From: Tupaia tana
Taxonomy: Eukaryota > Chordata > Mammalia > Scandentia > Tupaiidae
Length of the DNA: 64,000 nucleotides
Direction of reading: 5' to 3'
Assembly: GCA_026018925.1 (NCBI GenBank)
Contig: JAKSZU010000004.1
Location: 42,484,233 to 42,548,232 of the forward strand
This document shows positions 53,370 through 63,330 of the stretch, in pieces. Numbering within the stretch: position 1 is the stretch's first letter; every line of letters begins with the position of its first letter. The notes below the pieces were generated by a model. That model saw nothing but the letters and a program-made list of their open reading frames with translations. It was not told the origin of the DNA and did no database searches. Both the position numbers and the translations under genes were made by a program.

Positions 53370-53630
53370 GGGAACTAGCAGTTAGCGTAATGGCTATGTC
53401 GCTGGACTCCCACGTAGTCGACCGCGGTTCACGTCCCGGACCCGGTGGCTTAAAACTCACGCCGGGCGCGTGTGCGTGCGTGCCCAAGATCCCGAGAGGA
53501 GAATGGAGGAGAAGGGATTGCGGCGTGACCATCCCCCCGGGGGGTGATTTCTAGCTTTCTGTCTCTATGTCTCTCTCTGTCTGTCTGGCAAGCACACGCG
53601 CCCTATAGCAAAAACCTCTCCAAAAAAAAA
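53370..53630 (+). mobile_element. tS-L SINE, youngest-looking copy (reference copy, subfamily B)
   Basis: Exact 15-bp TSD 'agaattatatctctt' at 53355-53369 and 53631-53645. Parts in order: head with A-box-like 'ttagcgtaatgg' (53382-53393), B box 'ggttcacgtcc' (53426-53436), junction TTAAAACTC, GTGCGTGC stretch, AGAGGAGAATGGAGGAGAAG core (53494-53513), GTGACC, 12-bp perfect palindrome of six C and six G (53533-53544), CT-rich tract, 'cgccctatagcaaaaacc' end block, A10 tail. The CpG-rich state fits recent insertion. SINEs of this kind are Pol III transcribed and mobilised by L1 machinery. Confidence 0.97.
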
Positions 53631-53645
53631 AGAATTATATCTCTT

Positions 53646-54043
53646 CTTTATTTTAAAACTTATCTCTTCCATATTATTTCTAGGTGCATTTTCCAGAAAC
53701 TTTAAAGCCATTTCTATTTCTTCAGGTACCCCTACAGAAGATCTATGTAGCCAATTCTCCATATGTAATAAAAATTTATATATGTCTACCTGCATTTTTA
53801 AATATATTTGTATTTTTTCCCATTACCCACATTAGGTTTTCTATTTTCTCAACTGTTCAGTCTTTTATGCTTTCATTCTATCAATACTACCTTCTTCAAT
53901 CTTTCATGCTAGCATTCTATCAATTCTACCTATAGTTTATCACGACTAGTATGGCCTGAAATTAAATTGATGCATTATGAAAAATAAACCTGTGAGCAGG
54001 GCCATTTTTAGTTATGAAGTACAGGTATCTTAAGTGCTCCCTT
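53646..54043. other. Single-copy AT-rich DNA
   Basis: 'ctagcattctatcaattcta'-type words are locally duplicated ('tcaatctttcatgctagc' versus 'tcagtcttttatgctttc') around 53859-53935. No gene. Confidence 0.35.
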
Positions 54044-54268
54044 TGGAAACCAGTAGTTGGTGTAATGGCTATGTCATTGGACTCCTATGTAGTAGACCAT
54101 GGTTCGAGTCCTTGATCTGGTGGCTTAAACTCACGCCAGGTGCGTGAACGTGCATGCCCAAGATTCTGAGAGGAGAATGGAGAAGAAGGGATTGCAGTGT
54201 GGTCATCCCCCCTAATGGGGTGATTTCTCACTCTCTGTCTGTCTTTCTGGTGAGTGCACATGAACAAT
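54044..54268 (+). mobile_element. tS-L SINE, 3'-truncated
   Basis: Head 'ggaaaccagtagttggtgta', B box 'ggttcgagtcc', body, C/G block interrupted by 'taat', CT tract, ends at 'gagtgcacatgaac' without 'ctatagc' block or A tail. Confidence 0.92.
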
Positions 54269-54839
54269 AATTATTTTATTTCTGGCGACATGAAATGATA
54301 GGTAACTTAGCTGGCATACATTAGTTGAATAGATATTTACTGAATGAAGGAATGAATGAATGGATGTTCAGAATACAATAAAAATTCAGGACATCATCCT
54401 AACTTACTTTGGGTGTTAATATAGTCTGTTGCATGTACGGTACTTTAGATTTGCTCATTTAAGGATGCTTACCAAGACTTCTCAAAAATATCTTAATTTA
54501 AAACCATTAGTGCTTTTATACAGATGTAGTAAACATTTATTATCTTTAGTCTAAATTAAATCATATCTTAAAATCATATTGAAGTACAATCTAGATGCTT
54601 GTATATTGTGTTTTATTGCTCAGTAACATGAACTGCAACAAATAGAGCTGACTTGTTTAACTTTTTCATTAATAAAAAATAAAAACTGGAATTTAATCTC
54701 AAGGAAAAATATATTTCATAGAAAAATCATGTGCAACATCTGCGTTGTTTACACCTACACTATCACCAAAACATTAAGTCTTAAAGTAGCTTGCAGTTTA
54801 GGTTATCAATTGAGCATGCATTGCACATACTGAATAGAT
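54269..54839. other. Single-copy DNA, L2/MIR-like word at 54320-54365
   Basis: 'tatttactgaatgaaggaat' plus 'gaatgaatgg' is a common old-repeat tail; nothing more can be followed. Confidence 0.35.
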
Positions 54840-55040
54840 TTTCACCTTTTCGACTGAAGAGTGTTCACCAGATGATAATTAGTATCTGCTAAGTGCTCTT
54901 CAGACTAACATGATATTATCAAGAAATATCACAAAAGTGTTGACACAATGCTCATCCAGCTGGAGATTCCAAACAAGTCTGTTTTCACTGCCATTTACTG
55001 TAAATTGTAACTGCACCAGCTGGCCAGATCCTTTCTTCTA
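54840..55040. promoter_or_regulatory. Candidate conserved non-coding element
   Basis: Single-copy, balanced composition. 'accagatgataattagtatc', 'tcatccagctggagattcca' and 'actgcaccagctggcca' contain E-box-like CAGCTG and homeobox-like TAATTA words. Composition-based only. Confidence 0.2.
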
Positions 55041-55491
55041 ACCCTCTCTCAACAGAAGAAAACAAGAATACGCTTTTTGTTTGTTTGTTTATCTGGTTTA
55101 TCTAGTTTAATGAAGAGGTAGAAAATACACATTTGAAATTTAAATCGAATTATGAATTATAATTACTCTATGTAACTTCATTACTTTATACATATCAAAC
55201 ATAATTTGTTTTCTAACATTTATTTCATTATTGCAGTTCACAGAAGGAGAAAAAATTTAATGAGCTAAATTGTAAAAAGTAGGATATGTATTCTATTCAT
55301 TAACAAAAATTGTAGTGTTCTTTGCTGTAATTTATCAAATTTTATTTACTTGATTAGAGAAATGAATACAGCATAAAAATAACAATTTGAATCTATATTA
55401 AGTGACAACATAAAAAACATAGAAAGTCCATGTAATGAAGTAGTAGCTAATAATTTCAAGAGTAAGTCAAACATTAATTCAAACAAAAATT
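55041..55491. other. AT-rich single-copy DNA
   Basis: Nothing recognised. Confidence 0.35.
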
Positions 55492-55505
55492 AAGATTGGT
55501 GGCTT

Positions 55506-55770
55506 GGGATCAGCAGTTAGCATAATGGCTATGTCGCTGGACTCCCACATAGTCGACCGCGGTTCGAGTCCCAAACCCGGTGGCTTAAACTCATGCCGGG
55601 TGCGTGTGCGTGTGTGCCGAAGATCCCGAGAGGAGAATGGAGGAGAAGGGATTGCGGCGTGGCCATCCCTCCTGGGGGGTGATTTCTTGTTTTCTGTCTC
55701 TAATGTCTCTCTCTGTCTGTCTGGCGAGCGCACGCGCCCTATAGCAAAAACCTCTTCAAAAAAAAAAAAA
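55506..55770 (+). mobile_element. tS-L SINE, subfamily A, young
   Basis: Exact 14-bp TSD 'aagattggtggctt' at 55492-55505 and 55771-55784. Intact B box 'ggttcgagtcc'; TTAAACTC; GTGGCC. Palindrome CCCTCCTGGGGGG. Tail A15. Confidence 0.97.
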
Positions 55771-55784
55771 AAGATTGGTGGCTT

Positions 55785-56759
55785 AACTCTTCATCTGTAC
55801 TTTCTATGGCCAAAATGACTAAGAATAGTATAAGGCATTTTTTATCTTGGTTGGATGAGAAATGAAGGATAAATAAGTATATGTCTAAGCTAAATCATAT
55901 TGTTCTTGGCAAATAGGAACCCCTAATAATGGGTAGCTATTATTATAACTTTTTTTATAGAAATACTGACAAAATATACATATGGAGCATGATATTGACA
56001 TGTCTCCCCTGCTCCATAGACCCTTCGCCATATATTTAGATATCTATTTACATTCTCATCCTTTTTAAGCAGCCATTTTTCTACCAGGAATAAATTGAAG
56101 GAGTGAAAAGGATAAAACAACTTAAGAACCATCTCTGATGAAATATCTCCTTTCTAACTGGTTTGAGGATAACATCTGTTTTGTGTCCTTTTTATCTCCC
56201 CAGATCTGAGAGATGTTAACTGCAATCTGAGAGTACAACAGTTACTTGATCAGTCATCACTTAAAAATCAAAGCCTGTGAACACCAGATATTTTAAATTT
56301 ACAAGAAATGAAAATCCAAATGCTATATATAGCAATCTCTTTCTCAGATAAATCACTGAACTTTTTGCGGAGAAACCACATTTAAACTTCTCTAATTTGA
56401 AGTTTACTTTTGGCATGATTTTTGACAAAGATGAAGTTAAAAATTGTGAAGGGTCCTGAGTTGAGGATGGCAATAGGTCACAAACAGATATCCTCCAATA
56501 TTCTCAGTTCCCTATTCTCCCTTCATACAGATGTTCTAAATTGTGGCCATGTGGCCATTGAACTGTGACTTCATGGTTCTCAAGTAAGGCTGATTTTACT
56601 TACCAGGGTACATAGTGCACTACTTGAATACCATTTTTTTTTTTCAAAACTCAGGAGGGTAGTTAGTACCGGTAGCCAAGTGGAGAGAAATGAAGGGCAT
56701 TCTTAAACATTCTTAACACATAAAAGTAGCCCCACAATAAAGAATCAGTCAGCTCAAGA
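55785..56759. other. Single-copy DNA
   Basis: No repeat or coding feature recognised. The block 56180-56480 is moderately balanced. Confidence 0.35.
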
Positions 56760-56784
56760 AAAAAAAAAAAAGGGGGGGGGGGGG
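56760..56784 (+). repeat. A12-G13 tract at a SINE 5' end
   Basis: A homopolymer A run passes directly into 13 G, the last three being the SINE's own GGG start. Confidence 0.95.
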
Positions 56785-57059
56785 ACCAGCAGTAAGCGTC
56801 ATGGCTGTGTCGCTGTACTCCCACGTAGTTGACCGCAGTTCGCGTCCTGGACCCGGTGGCTTAAAACTCACGCCGGGCGCGTGTGCGTGCGTGCCCAAGA
56901 TCCCGAGAGGAGAACAGAGGAGAAGGGATTGCGGTGTGACCATCCCCCCTTGGGGGGGGGGGGTGATTTCTCGCTTTCTGTCTCTCTGTCTCTCTGTCTG
57001 TCTGGCGAGCGCATGCGCCCTATAGCTAAAACCTCTAAAAAAAAAAAAAAAAAAAAAAA
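56782..57059 (+). mobile_element. tS-L SINE, subfamily B
   Basis: B box 'agttcgcgtcc', TTAAAACTC, GTGACC. The C/G block is expanded to CCCCCC TT G12. End 'gccctatagctaaaacc', tail about A22. Confidence 0.95.
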
Positions 57060-57407
57060 TGCTGAAATTGAGAAATTTGGAACGGGAACTTTTAAAAGTA
57101 TAAGATGGCCATGCATGCATGTGCATTAACATTCGTCAATTCCCACCAGTGTCCTAAGTTAACTAAGATTATCAACAATAAATATAGCTTCTAAATGTCT
57201 GATTATCACTGATTTGGAGTGAAAATATCAGTAAAAAAGAGGGCAAAATCAGATTAACTGAACAAAAATAAGACATAGTTTTAAACAGTTCTTCACTTTT
57301 TTCAGAATTTCACCTTAAAAATATTCAAAAGGGTAATGAGTACTAGAAAATAGTCTATAATTGAAAAGTAACTGATCGCAATTAAATTCTAAATGCCCCG
57401 ACATTTG
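57060..57407. other. AT-rich single-copy DNA
   Basis: Nothing recognised. Confidence 0.35.
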
Positions 57408-57658
57408 TTTTGATTGCTGGAGAATGAGAATGCTCACCAGAGAGAGAGAGAATGCACCCCTCTAATGAGGCACGGTGATGCCACAATCCATTTATTTATT
57501 ATATCCCTCTGTCTCCTAAGAATTTGGGCATGCACATATACATGCCCAGCATGTTTTGCAAGCTGCCAGTGCCAAGACTCGAATTATGGTGAACCATGTG
57601 GTATGTGATGTGACTTCCTATGCACAGGGCTTAATCATTGCACTAAAAGGCGGGCCCA
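57408..57658 (-). mobile_element. tS-L-related SINE, antisense, old
   Basis: GA tract 'ctcaccagagagagagagaa', 'caccc...' block degraded, 'aatttgggcatgcacatata', head complement with 'gactcgaattatgg' and ending 'cactaaaaggcgggccc'. No clear T run at the tail end. Confidence 0.78.
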
Positions 57659-57947
57659 GTACTAATGCATTTTTATGCAGGAAAATTCACCTATCATTTC
57701 TTTAATTTCATGAAAAGAGCAATATATTAGTAGTCAAGAAGTTTTATTTTAGATTGTTTGCTAAATAGTTACATAAGCTTGGTTATTTTCCCTCTTTCAT
57801 TTTACAGTTCTTACCCACACATTTCATTGAACTACTCTGAGAATTATGGGGAAGAATACATTAGGAAGATCTTTCAAAACTGTATCTCATATAAAATAAG
57901 TTTTTCTATTGACTTCCATGTCTTTTACCCTTATACATTTTTAAAAT

Positions 57948-58199
57948 ATATATATTTTTTAATTTCCAGAGGGCGTGGGTGCTTGTGCTCATCAGAGAAA
58001 GAGAGACAGTGAGAAAGCATTTTTTTTTTTTAAAGAAAGAAAACAGAATGAAAATGAGAAAGCACCGCCAGGAGAAATGGCAACACTAGTCTCTTCTCGA
58101 TTCTCCTCTCAGGATTTTAAGCATACATGCCCTGGGTGATTCTGGATCTTAGTCAACCATGTCGGAATCAGGTGCCTTCATCATACCACTTTTTGGCCC
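57948..58199 (-). mobile_element. tS-L-related SINE, antisense, with internal T12/A-rich insert
   Basis: 'ttaatttccagagggcgtgg', GA tract, then an interrupting T12AAAGAAAG stretch at 58020-58045 (a small duplication of GA tract and tail), body, degraded head ending 'ccactttttggcccc'. Confidence 0.78.
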
Positions 58200-58277
58200 C
58201 TATGCCATCTTAAAAGATGAGGTCAACATCTTTTGTTAGCAAATGACTTTGGATAAAAGCTCCATATTGTCTTGTCT

Positions 58278-58537
58278 TTTTTTTTTTTTTTTCCTTTCTC
58301 TTGTTTAGAGAGATTTTTACTATGTGGTGTGTGTGCTTGCCAGAGAGACAGAAAGGAAGAAATCACCCCCACCCCCCAGGAGGATGGCCATGCCACCATC
58401 CTTTCTCCTCCATTCTCCTCTTGGAATTTTAGGCATGCAGATCTGGTGTGAGTTTTAAGCTGCTGGATCCAGGACTCAAACTGCAGTCAATTACATGGAA
58501 GTTCAGCGAAGTAACCATTATGCTATCTGCCAGTCCC
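58278..58537 (-). mobile_element. tS-L SINE, antisense
   Basis: T run, 'gagagatttttactatgtgg', GA tract, 'cacccccaccccccagga' block, body with a gap in the GTGCGTGC region, sense B box 'agtttgagtcc', head end 'gctatctgccagtccc'. TSD near '(t/a)tgtctttttt'. Confidence 0.92.
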
Positions 58538-58794
58538 ATGTCTTTTTTGTATAACATATTTACCACCCCTCATTAAGATGAACAGATTCTCATTTTCTAG
58601 TATTTGAAAGAGTAGTGAGAATTTAAGGACATTTGTGAAGCACTGTGAGTGTAAAATGCATCTAGATTTTCATTATTTTCCTACAAATACTTCACAATTC
58701 CACACCTACATCTAGGTAAATATAATTATTTTTACTGATTGCCTTTATTTTCAAAGCATTCAACTTTGTTTTTTTAGAAACAAAATTCTTTCTC
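58538..58794. other. AT-rich single-copy DNA
   Basis: Nothing recognised. Confidence 0.35.
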
Positions 58795-58810
58795 ACTACA
58801 CTCATATTTT

Positions 58811-59072
58811 TTTTTTTTTTTTGAGAGGTTTTTGCTATAGGGCGCATGTGCTCGCCAGACAGACAGAGAGAGAGAGACAGAAACCAAGAAATCACCCTCC
58901 CGGGGGGATGGCCACGCCGCAATCCCTTCTACTCTGTTCTCCTCTTGGGATCTTGGGCACGCACGCACACCTGCCCGGCGTGAATCTTAAGTCACCGGGT
59001 CCGGGACGCAAACCGCGGTCGACTACGTGGGAGTCCAGCAACATAGCCATTACGCTAACTGCTGGTCCCCCA
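58811..59072 (-). mobile_element. tS-L SINE, antisense, young
   Basis: Exact 16-bp TSD 'actacactcatatttt' at 58795-58810 and 59073-59088. Sense B box 'ggtttgcgtcc' (subfamily-B type) with GTGGCC body. Block CCCTCCCGGGGGG. Confidence 0.97.
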
Positions 59073-59088
59073 ACTACACTCATATTTT

Positions 59089-60529
59089 AACTGTGTCTCC
59101 TAATCTCAGAATTCAATAGACAGGAAGAGACGTTCATGAGCATATTAAAGATAAGTCTATTTGCATGCTGTAGGGAACAGTTAGAATTTTTTAGAAGAAA
59201 TAATGAGTGCCTGATCAAATATAGGTCACCTAAAAGTTGTTTTTGTTTTTCTTTTTATTAACCTTGTGTAAACAGATTTACATTATTGTAACACTATATT
59301 ATTTTATTACATTATTGTTGAAATGCTGATCAACAGTGATTAAAGTGCTTCTTTTTTATTATTGGAAGTTATCTATACAATCATATTTTAATTCTCTAAA
59401 AGGAGTTTCAGTTTTTTTATATTGAAGCAGATTTTTCACTAAAAAAAGAGAGCTAATATATTGTCAAAGTTAAACATATACTTAATAAAACATCCTTAAA
59501 TGTTTTTTTAAAACCTGTGATGAATGTGGTTGGTAAATATTAAACAAAGAGAGACTATAGAATTTAAAGTCTCTATACGTGAATAGTTTCTTTTCTACCT
59601 TTCTTATTGCTATGTAGCCTCTTCTTTCTGGGGGGAAAAAGAAAATCTTCTCATGTCTTATCCTCCAAAATAAATAAGACAGTAACAAAATTTTCGATTG
59701 TACAACTAGCGAAATAACCAAGACTAGAAGATATTTATCTTCTAGTACTTTTGTACTTTTCTTTTGAGATTTGAAAGTCAAGGGCAAAAAGTATCAAAGC
59801 AAATAAGAGAGAGAAAGATAATGATAAAATAGCATAGTAATGTTGTAATGGTGGAAAAAATTTAGGTAAGTTTCATAACACCATTGTTTCCCTAATTTTC
59901 TTCTTTTCATGTGATTTCATTTCCTCTTATATGTTTCCATTATTTACTGAACAGTTACTCAGTGGAAATGAGTAAAGTCTGATGAGGAAAGAAACACAAA
60001 CTAGAGGCATCACTACCTATGACCGGGAATATTTAACATAAAGCTTAAAATGAAATCAAAAGCCATTCTAGAGTCCCTTGAAAAATGAAATAAAATCTGT
60101 AACACTGAGTGACTTACAACTGGGTAATCAGTAATATGATGAAAAGTGTATACAAGAATTCAGACTGAATTCCAGTCTAAGTTTTGATATTTACAATACT
60201 GATTTATTATTCATAACTAAAAAGAAGTCCTTACACATCCAAGTCTGGTTCAATCACTTGTAAAATTGAAATTATAATACTTGTACTGCTTCCCTCATAA
60301 GGCTATTGTGCCATTTAAGTAAGATAACATATAAACAATACAACATTTTAGGATAAAAATACTATTCCAAGTATATAAAAACGTTTAAATTTTATTTCAA
60401 AATTTACAAGATATATTTATAATTATATCCTATTTTGTACATCAACTATATTATTTACAGTCTATTATGACACTCTAAATAGCCAGAAACTCTATATTGG
60501 ATGCTTTTAAATATTTAAAGACATATATT
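59089..60529. other. Long single-copy AT-rich tract
   Basis: About 1.4 kb with no SINE. A 101-codon minus-strand frame at 59482-59787 has no recognisable domain and is not called. 'aagatatttatcttctagta' at 59728-59747 is a small imperfect hairpin. Confidence 0.35.
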
Positions 60530-60538
60530 AAAATAATT

Positions 60539-60790
60539 TTTGAGAGGGTTTTGCTATAGGGCACGTGCGTTTGCCAGAGAGACAAAGAGAGACAGAGAGA
60601 CAGAAAGCAAGAAATCACCCCCCAGGGAGGATGGCCATGCCGCAATCCCTTCTCCTCCATTCTCCTCTGGGATCTTGGGCATGCACACACACGTGCCCGG
60701 CTTGAGTTTAAGCCACCAGGTCCAGGACTTGAACCGCAGTCGACTATATGGGAGTCCAGTGACGTAGCCATTACGCTAACTGCTGGTCCC
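60539..60790 (-). mobile_element. tS-L SINE, antisense, first of a same-site pair
   Basis: 'ttgagagggttttgctatag', GA tract, CCCCCCAGGGAGG block, body, sense B box 'ggttcaagtcc', head end 'ctaactgctggtccc'. TSD 'aaaataatt' at 60530-60538 and 60791-60799. Confidence 0.95.
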
Positions 60791-60801
60791 AAAATAATTA
60801 C

Positions 60802-61044
60802 ATTTCTACAGATATTTTTGTTATAAGGTTCATGCACTCACAGAAGAGAGAGACAGAAAGTGAGAAAACATTCTCCAGGGTAATGGCCACGGCACCATGC
60901 CTTCTCCTCCATTCTCCTCTTAGGATTTTGGGCATGTATGTACACGCACCTGGAGTGAGTTTTAAACCACCAGGTCCAGGACTCCAACCACGGTCGACTA
61001 TGTGGGAGTCCAGCGACATAACCATTACACAATCTGCTGGTCCC
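60802..61044 (-). mobile_element. tS-L SINE, antisense, second of a same-site pair
   Basis: 'gatatttttgttataaggtt', GA tract, reduced C/G block, body, sense B box 'ggttggagtcc', head end 'caatctgctggtccc'. TSD 'aataattac' at 60793-60801 and 61045-61053, overlapping the neighbour's TSD. Confidence 0.93.
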
Positions 61045-61053
61045 AATAATTAC

Positions 61054-61345
61054 GTATCTTTTTAAAAAATTGTGTCATTTTTATTTGTATTCATTATCCT
61101 ACAATGTCTTTTATTAATTATTATTCAAAGTAAATAAATGGAAATCAAATAGTTACATAGGAGTATTTAAAATTTTTCAAACTATATTAATATTTTATTA
61201 TATTTAAATGAATCAATTACTTTCAATGACATAAAATATAGCCCTTACACTAAACATTATTAAAATGTTTAATAATGAATAGACTTTCTCAGTAATGATG
61301 ATATAATCATTTAAAAGGCTAATATTTGATTCATCTTAGGAAACT
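61054..61345. other. AT-rich single-copy DNA
   Basis: Nothing recognised. Confidence 0.35.
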
Positions 61346-61616
61346 TTTTTTTTCTTTCTTTCTTCTTTTTTTTTTTTTTTTTGGAAAGGTTTTTGCTATA
61401 GGGCACGTGCACTCGCCAGAAAGACAGAGAGAGACAGAGAGATAGAAAGTGAGAAATCACCCCCCAGGGGGGATGGCCACGCTCAATCCCTTCTCCTCCA
61501 TTCTCCTCTTGGGATTTTGGGCACACATGAGTTTAAGCCACTGGGTCTGGGACTCAAATTGCGGTCAGCTACATGGGAGTTCAGTGACATAGCCATTACA
61601 CTAACTGTGGGTCCTG
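61346..61616 (-). mobile_element. tS-L SINE, antisense, with shortened junction
   Basis: T/CT-rich tail, 'ggaaaggtttttgctatagg', GA tract, CCCCCCAGGGGGG palindrome, body. The GTGCGTGC stretch is deleted ('gggcacacatgagtttaagc'). Sense B box 'aatttgagtcc', head end 'ctaactgtgggtcc'. Confidence 0.94.
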
Positions 61617-62334
61617 AAAACTCTTTTCTTAACATTAAATTTTTAAAAATTGTGTCAAAGGTTAATTTTTCTAGAGATGGAAAACATAGCAACAAAAAGT
61701 AATTTTATGATTTTTATTTTTTATTACCATATAAATGGAATAAATTTATAGTTCATTATAAAGTATTGTGCCAAATTAAATTTTTGTTTATTCAGTTGTC
61801 ATTATTATTAAATAGCTGTACATAACTTAACATTATTGTCTTCTTAATCAAAAGTTGAATAACTACACCACTAATTTATATATACTTTATATGTCAGACT
61901 TTTTTTTCTTTAGGACATACTTTATCTTTTTGTTTTAATTATGCATGACTTATGATAGCGATTTGCCTGTATGACCAGCAACCTATCTCTTGATGCCAAA
62001 TGAAAATCAATTAAAATAGATAATTAATTGACACTTTCATAGAGAAGATATTTTATAAGCCTTTAAGTTTGATTAGTTTTATGGTACTAATTTCAAATTG
62101 TTTCAATGTTTTCACTGCACTTTAGAATAAATCAAACTTTCTCTTTACATTCTTCTCTCAGGAAAATAAATGAAATACAAACAACTAATTTAATTTAACA
62201 ACTAAGAATTAATTTGAATTCTAAACTTTCCACTAATTTACTATGGAGTAACAAGAAAGTGATTAAGAGCATTTCAAGTTTTCTAGGCTGTTCAATGCAA
62301 TAAATCAATGAACTATTTATTAAATGTTCCATTG
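61617..62334. other. AT-rich single-copy DNA
   Basis: Nothing recognised. Confidence 0.35.
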
Positions 62335-62351
62335 AAATAGTAATATTTACT

Positions 62352-62549
62352 TGGCCAACAAGTGGCGTGGTGGTTAAGGGCACTGGAATCCCATGTGATT
62401 AACTACAGTTTGAGTCCCTGACCTGGCGGCTTACTTTCTCACTTTCCATCTCTATCTCCTTCTCTCTCTTTTTTTCTCTCTAACTCTCACTCTGTCCCTC
62501 TTTGGTCAAATTAAAATATATAAATAAAATAAATAAAGTTAAATTTAAA
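62352..62549 (+). mobile_element. tS-S SINE, young (reference copy for tS-S)
   Basis: Exact 17-bp TSD 'aaatagtaatatttact' at 62335-62351 and 62550-62566. Head 'ggccaacaagtggcgtggtg', B box 'agtttgagtcc', 'ggcggcttactttctcactt', long CT-rich tract, 'ctttggtcaaattaaaatat', AAATAAA tail. It lacks the tS-L body and C/G palindrome. Confidence 0.96.
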
Positions 62550-62654
62550 AAATAGTAATATTTACTAAAGATACCCATACACCAAAAGTTTTTTATCTTT
62601 AAAACTAAACTTTGTTCGTTAAATCCCTAAGGTTCCTAGTATTAAGTGCATGTA

Positions 62655-63330
62655 GTATTGATGTAGGAAGTTGGGGTGATCAGGTCCAACTCTGGTGCCA
62701 CTCTCTGGGCTGTAAACTGATCAGGTTCTTGGCTCGCACTCACAGAGAAGGGATAGGAAGCAAAGTTTATTGAGCGAGTGGAAGGGAAAAAAACAAAAAA
62801 GTTCCCAAGTGGAAGGAAGGGGTCTCAGAATGAATCGCCACCTGATGGTCTGGGTCTCAGGATTATATCCTAACTGAGAGACCCTTTGCATGCATTTTTC
62901 TTTGCTATAGGGATCTCGTGTAGGCTGTTAATTTAGAAAGAACTATTATCTCAGTTATCTTTGAAGGCTCAGAGACTATTACCTTGGGATTTTATTGCCC
63001 TGAAGCTGGGAAGTCCTATCTCCTCTAGGTTTCTGTAAAACAAGAAAGAAAAAACTCCTATATTTTCTATGTGTTCCTGGCTGTGTCAACTGGTCTCTGG
63101 TTTTCACAAGATTAAGTGTCTCATATCAAAGCATTCTAAATTCTTCAGGAGCAAGATCTATGCATCTATAGGTCAAAGGAACATAGTGACTCTGTGGAGA
63201 ATAAAAGAGAAAAGAATACGATAACATAACATGACCGACCAGCACAGCAGACAGTGGCTATGCTCTGCAGGTCTCTACCCTATCTACCTACTCACTGGGT
63301 CTTATTCTTGTCTCAGTGTTAAGACATAAA
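62655..63330 (-). mobile_element. Probable retroviral LTR, antisense
   Basis: On the minus strand an AATAAA signal (complement at about 62768-62773) is followed by 'ctttgcttcctatccc', a 'gagtgcgagccaagaacc' stretch, and an end near 'gatcaccccaacttcc'. This resembles the R-U5 end of a gammaretrovirus-like LTR. The U3 side to about 63330 is uncertain. No retroviral genes are visible nearby, so solo or cut by the window. Confidence 0.55.
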
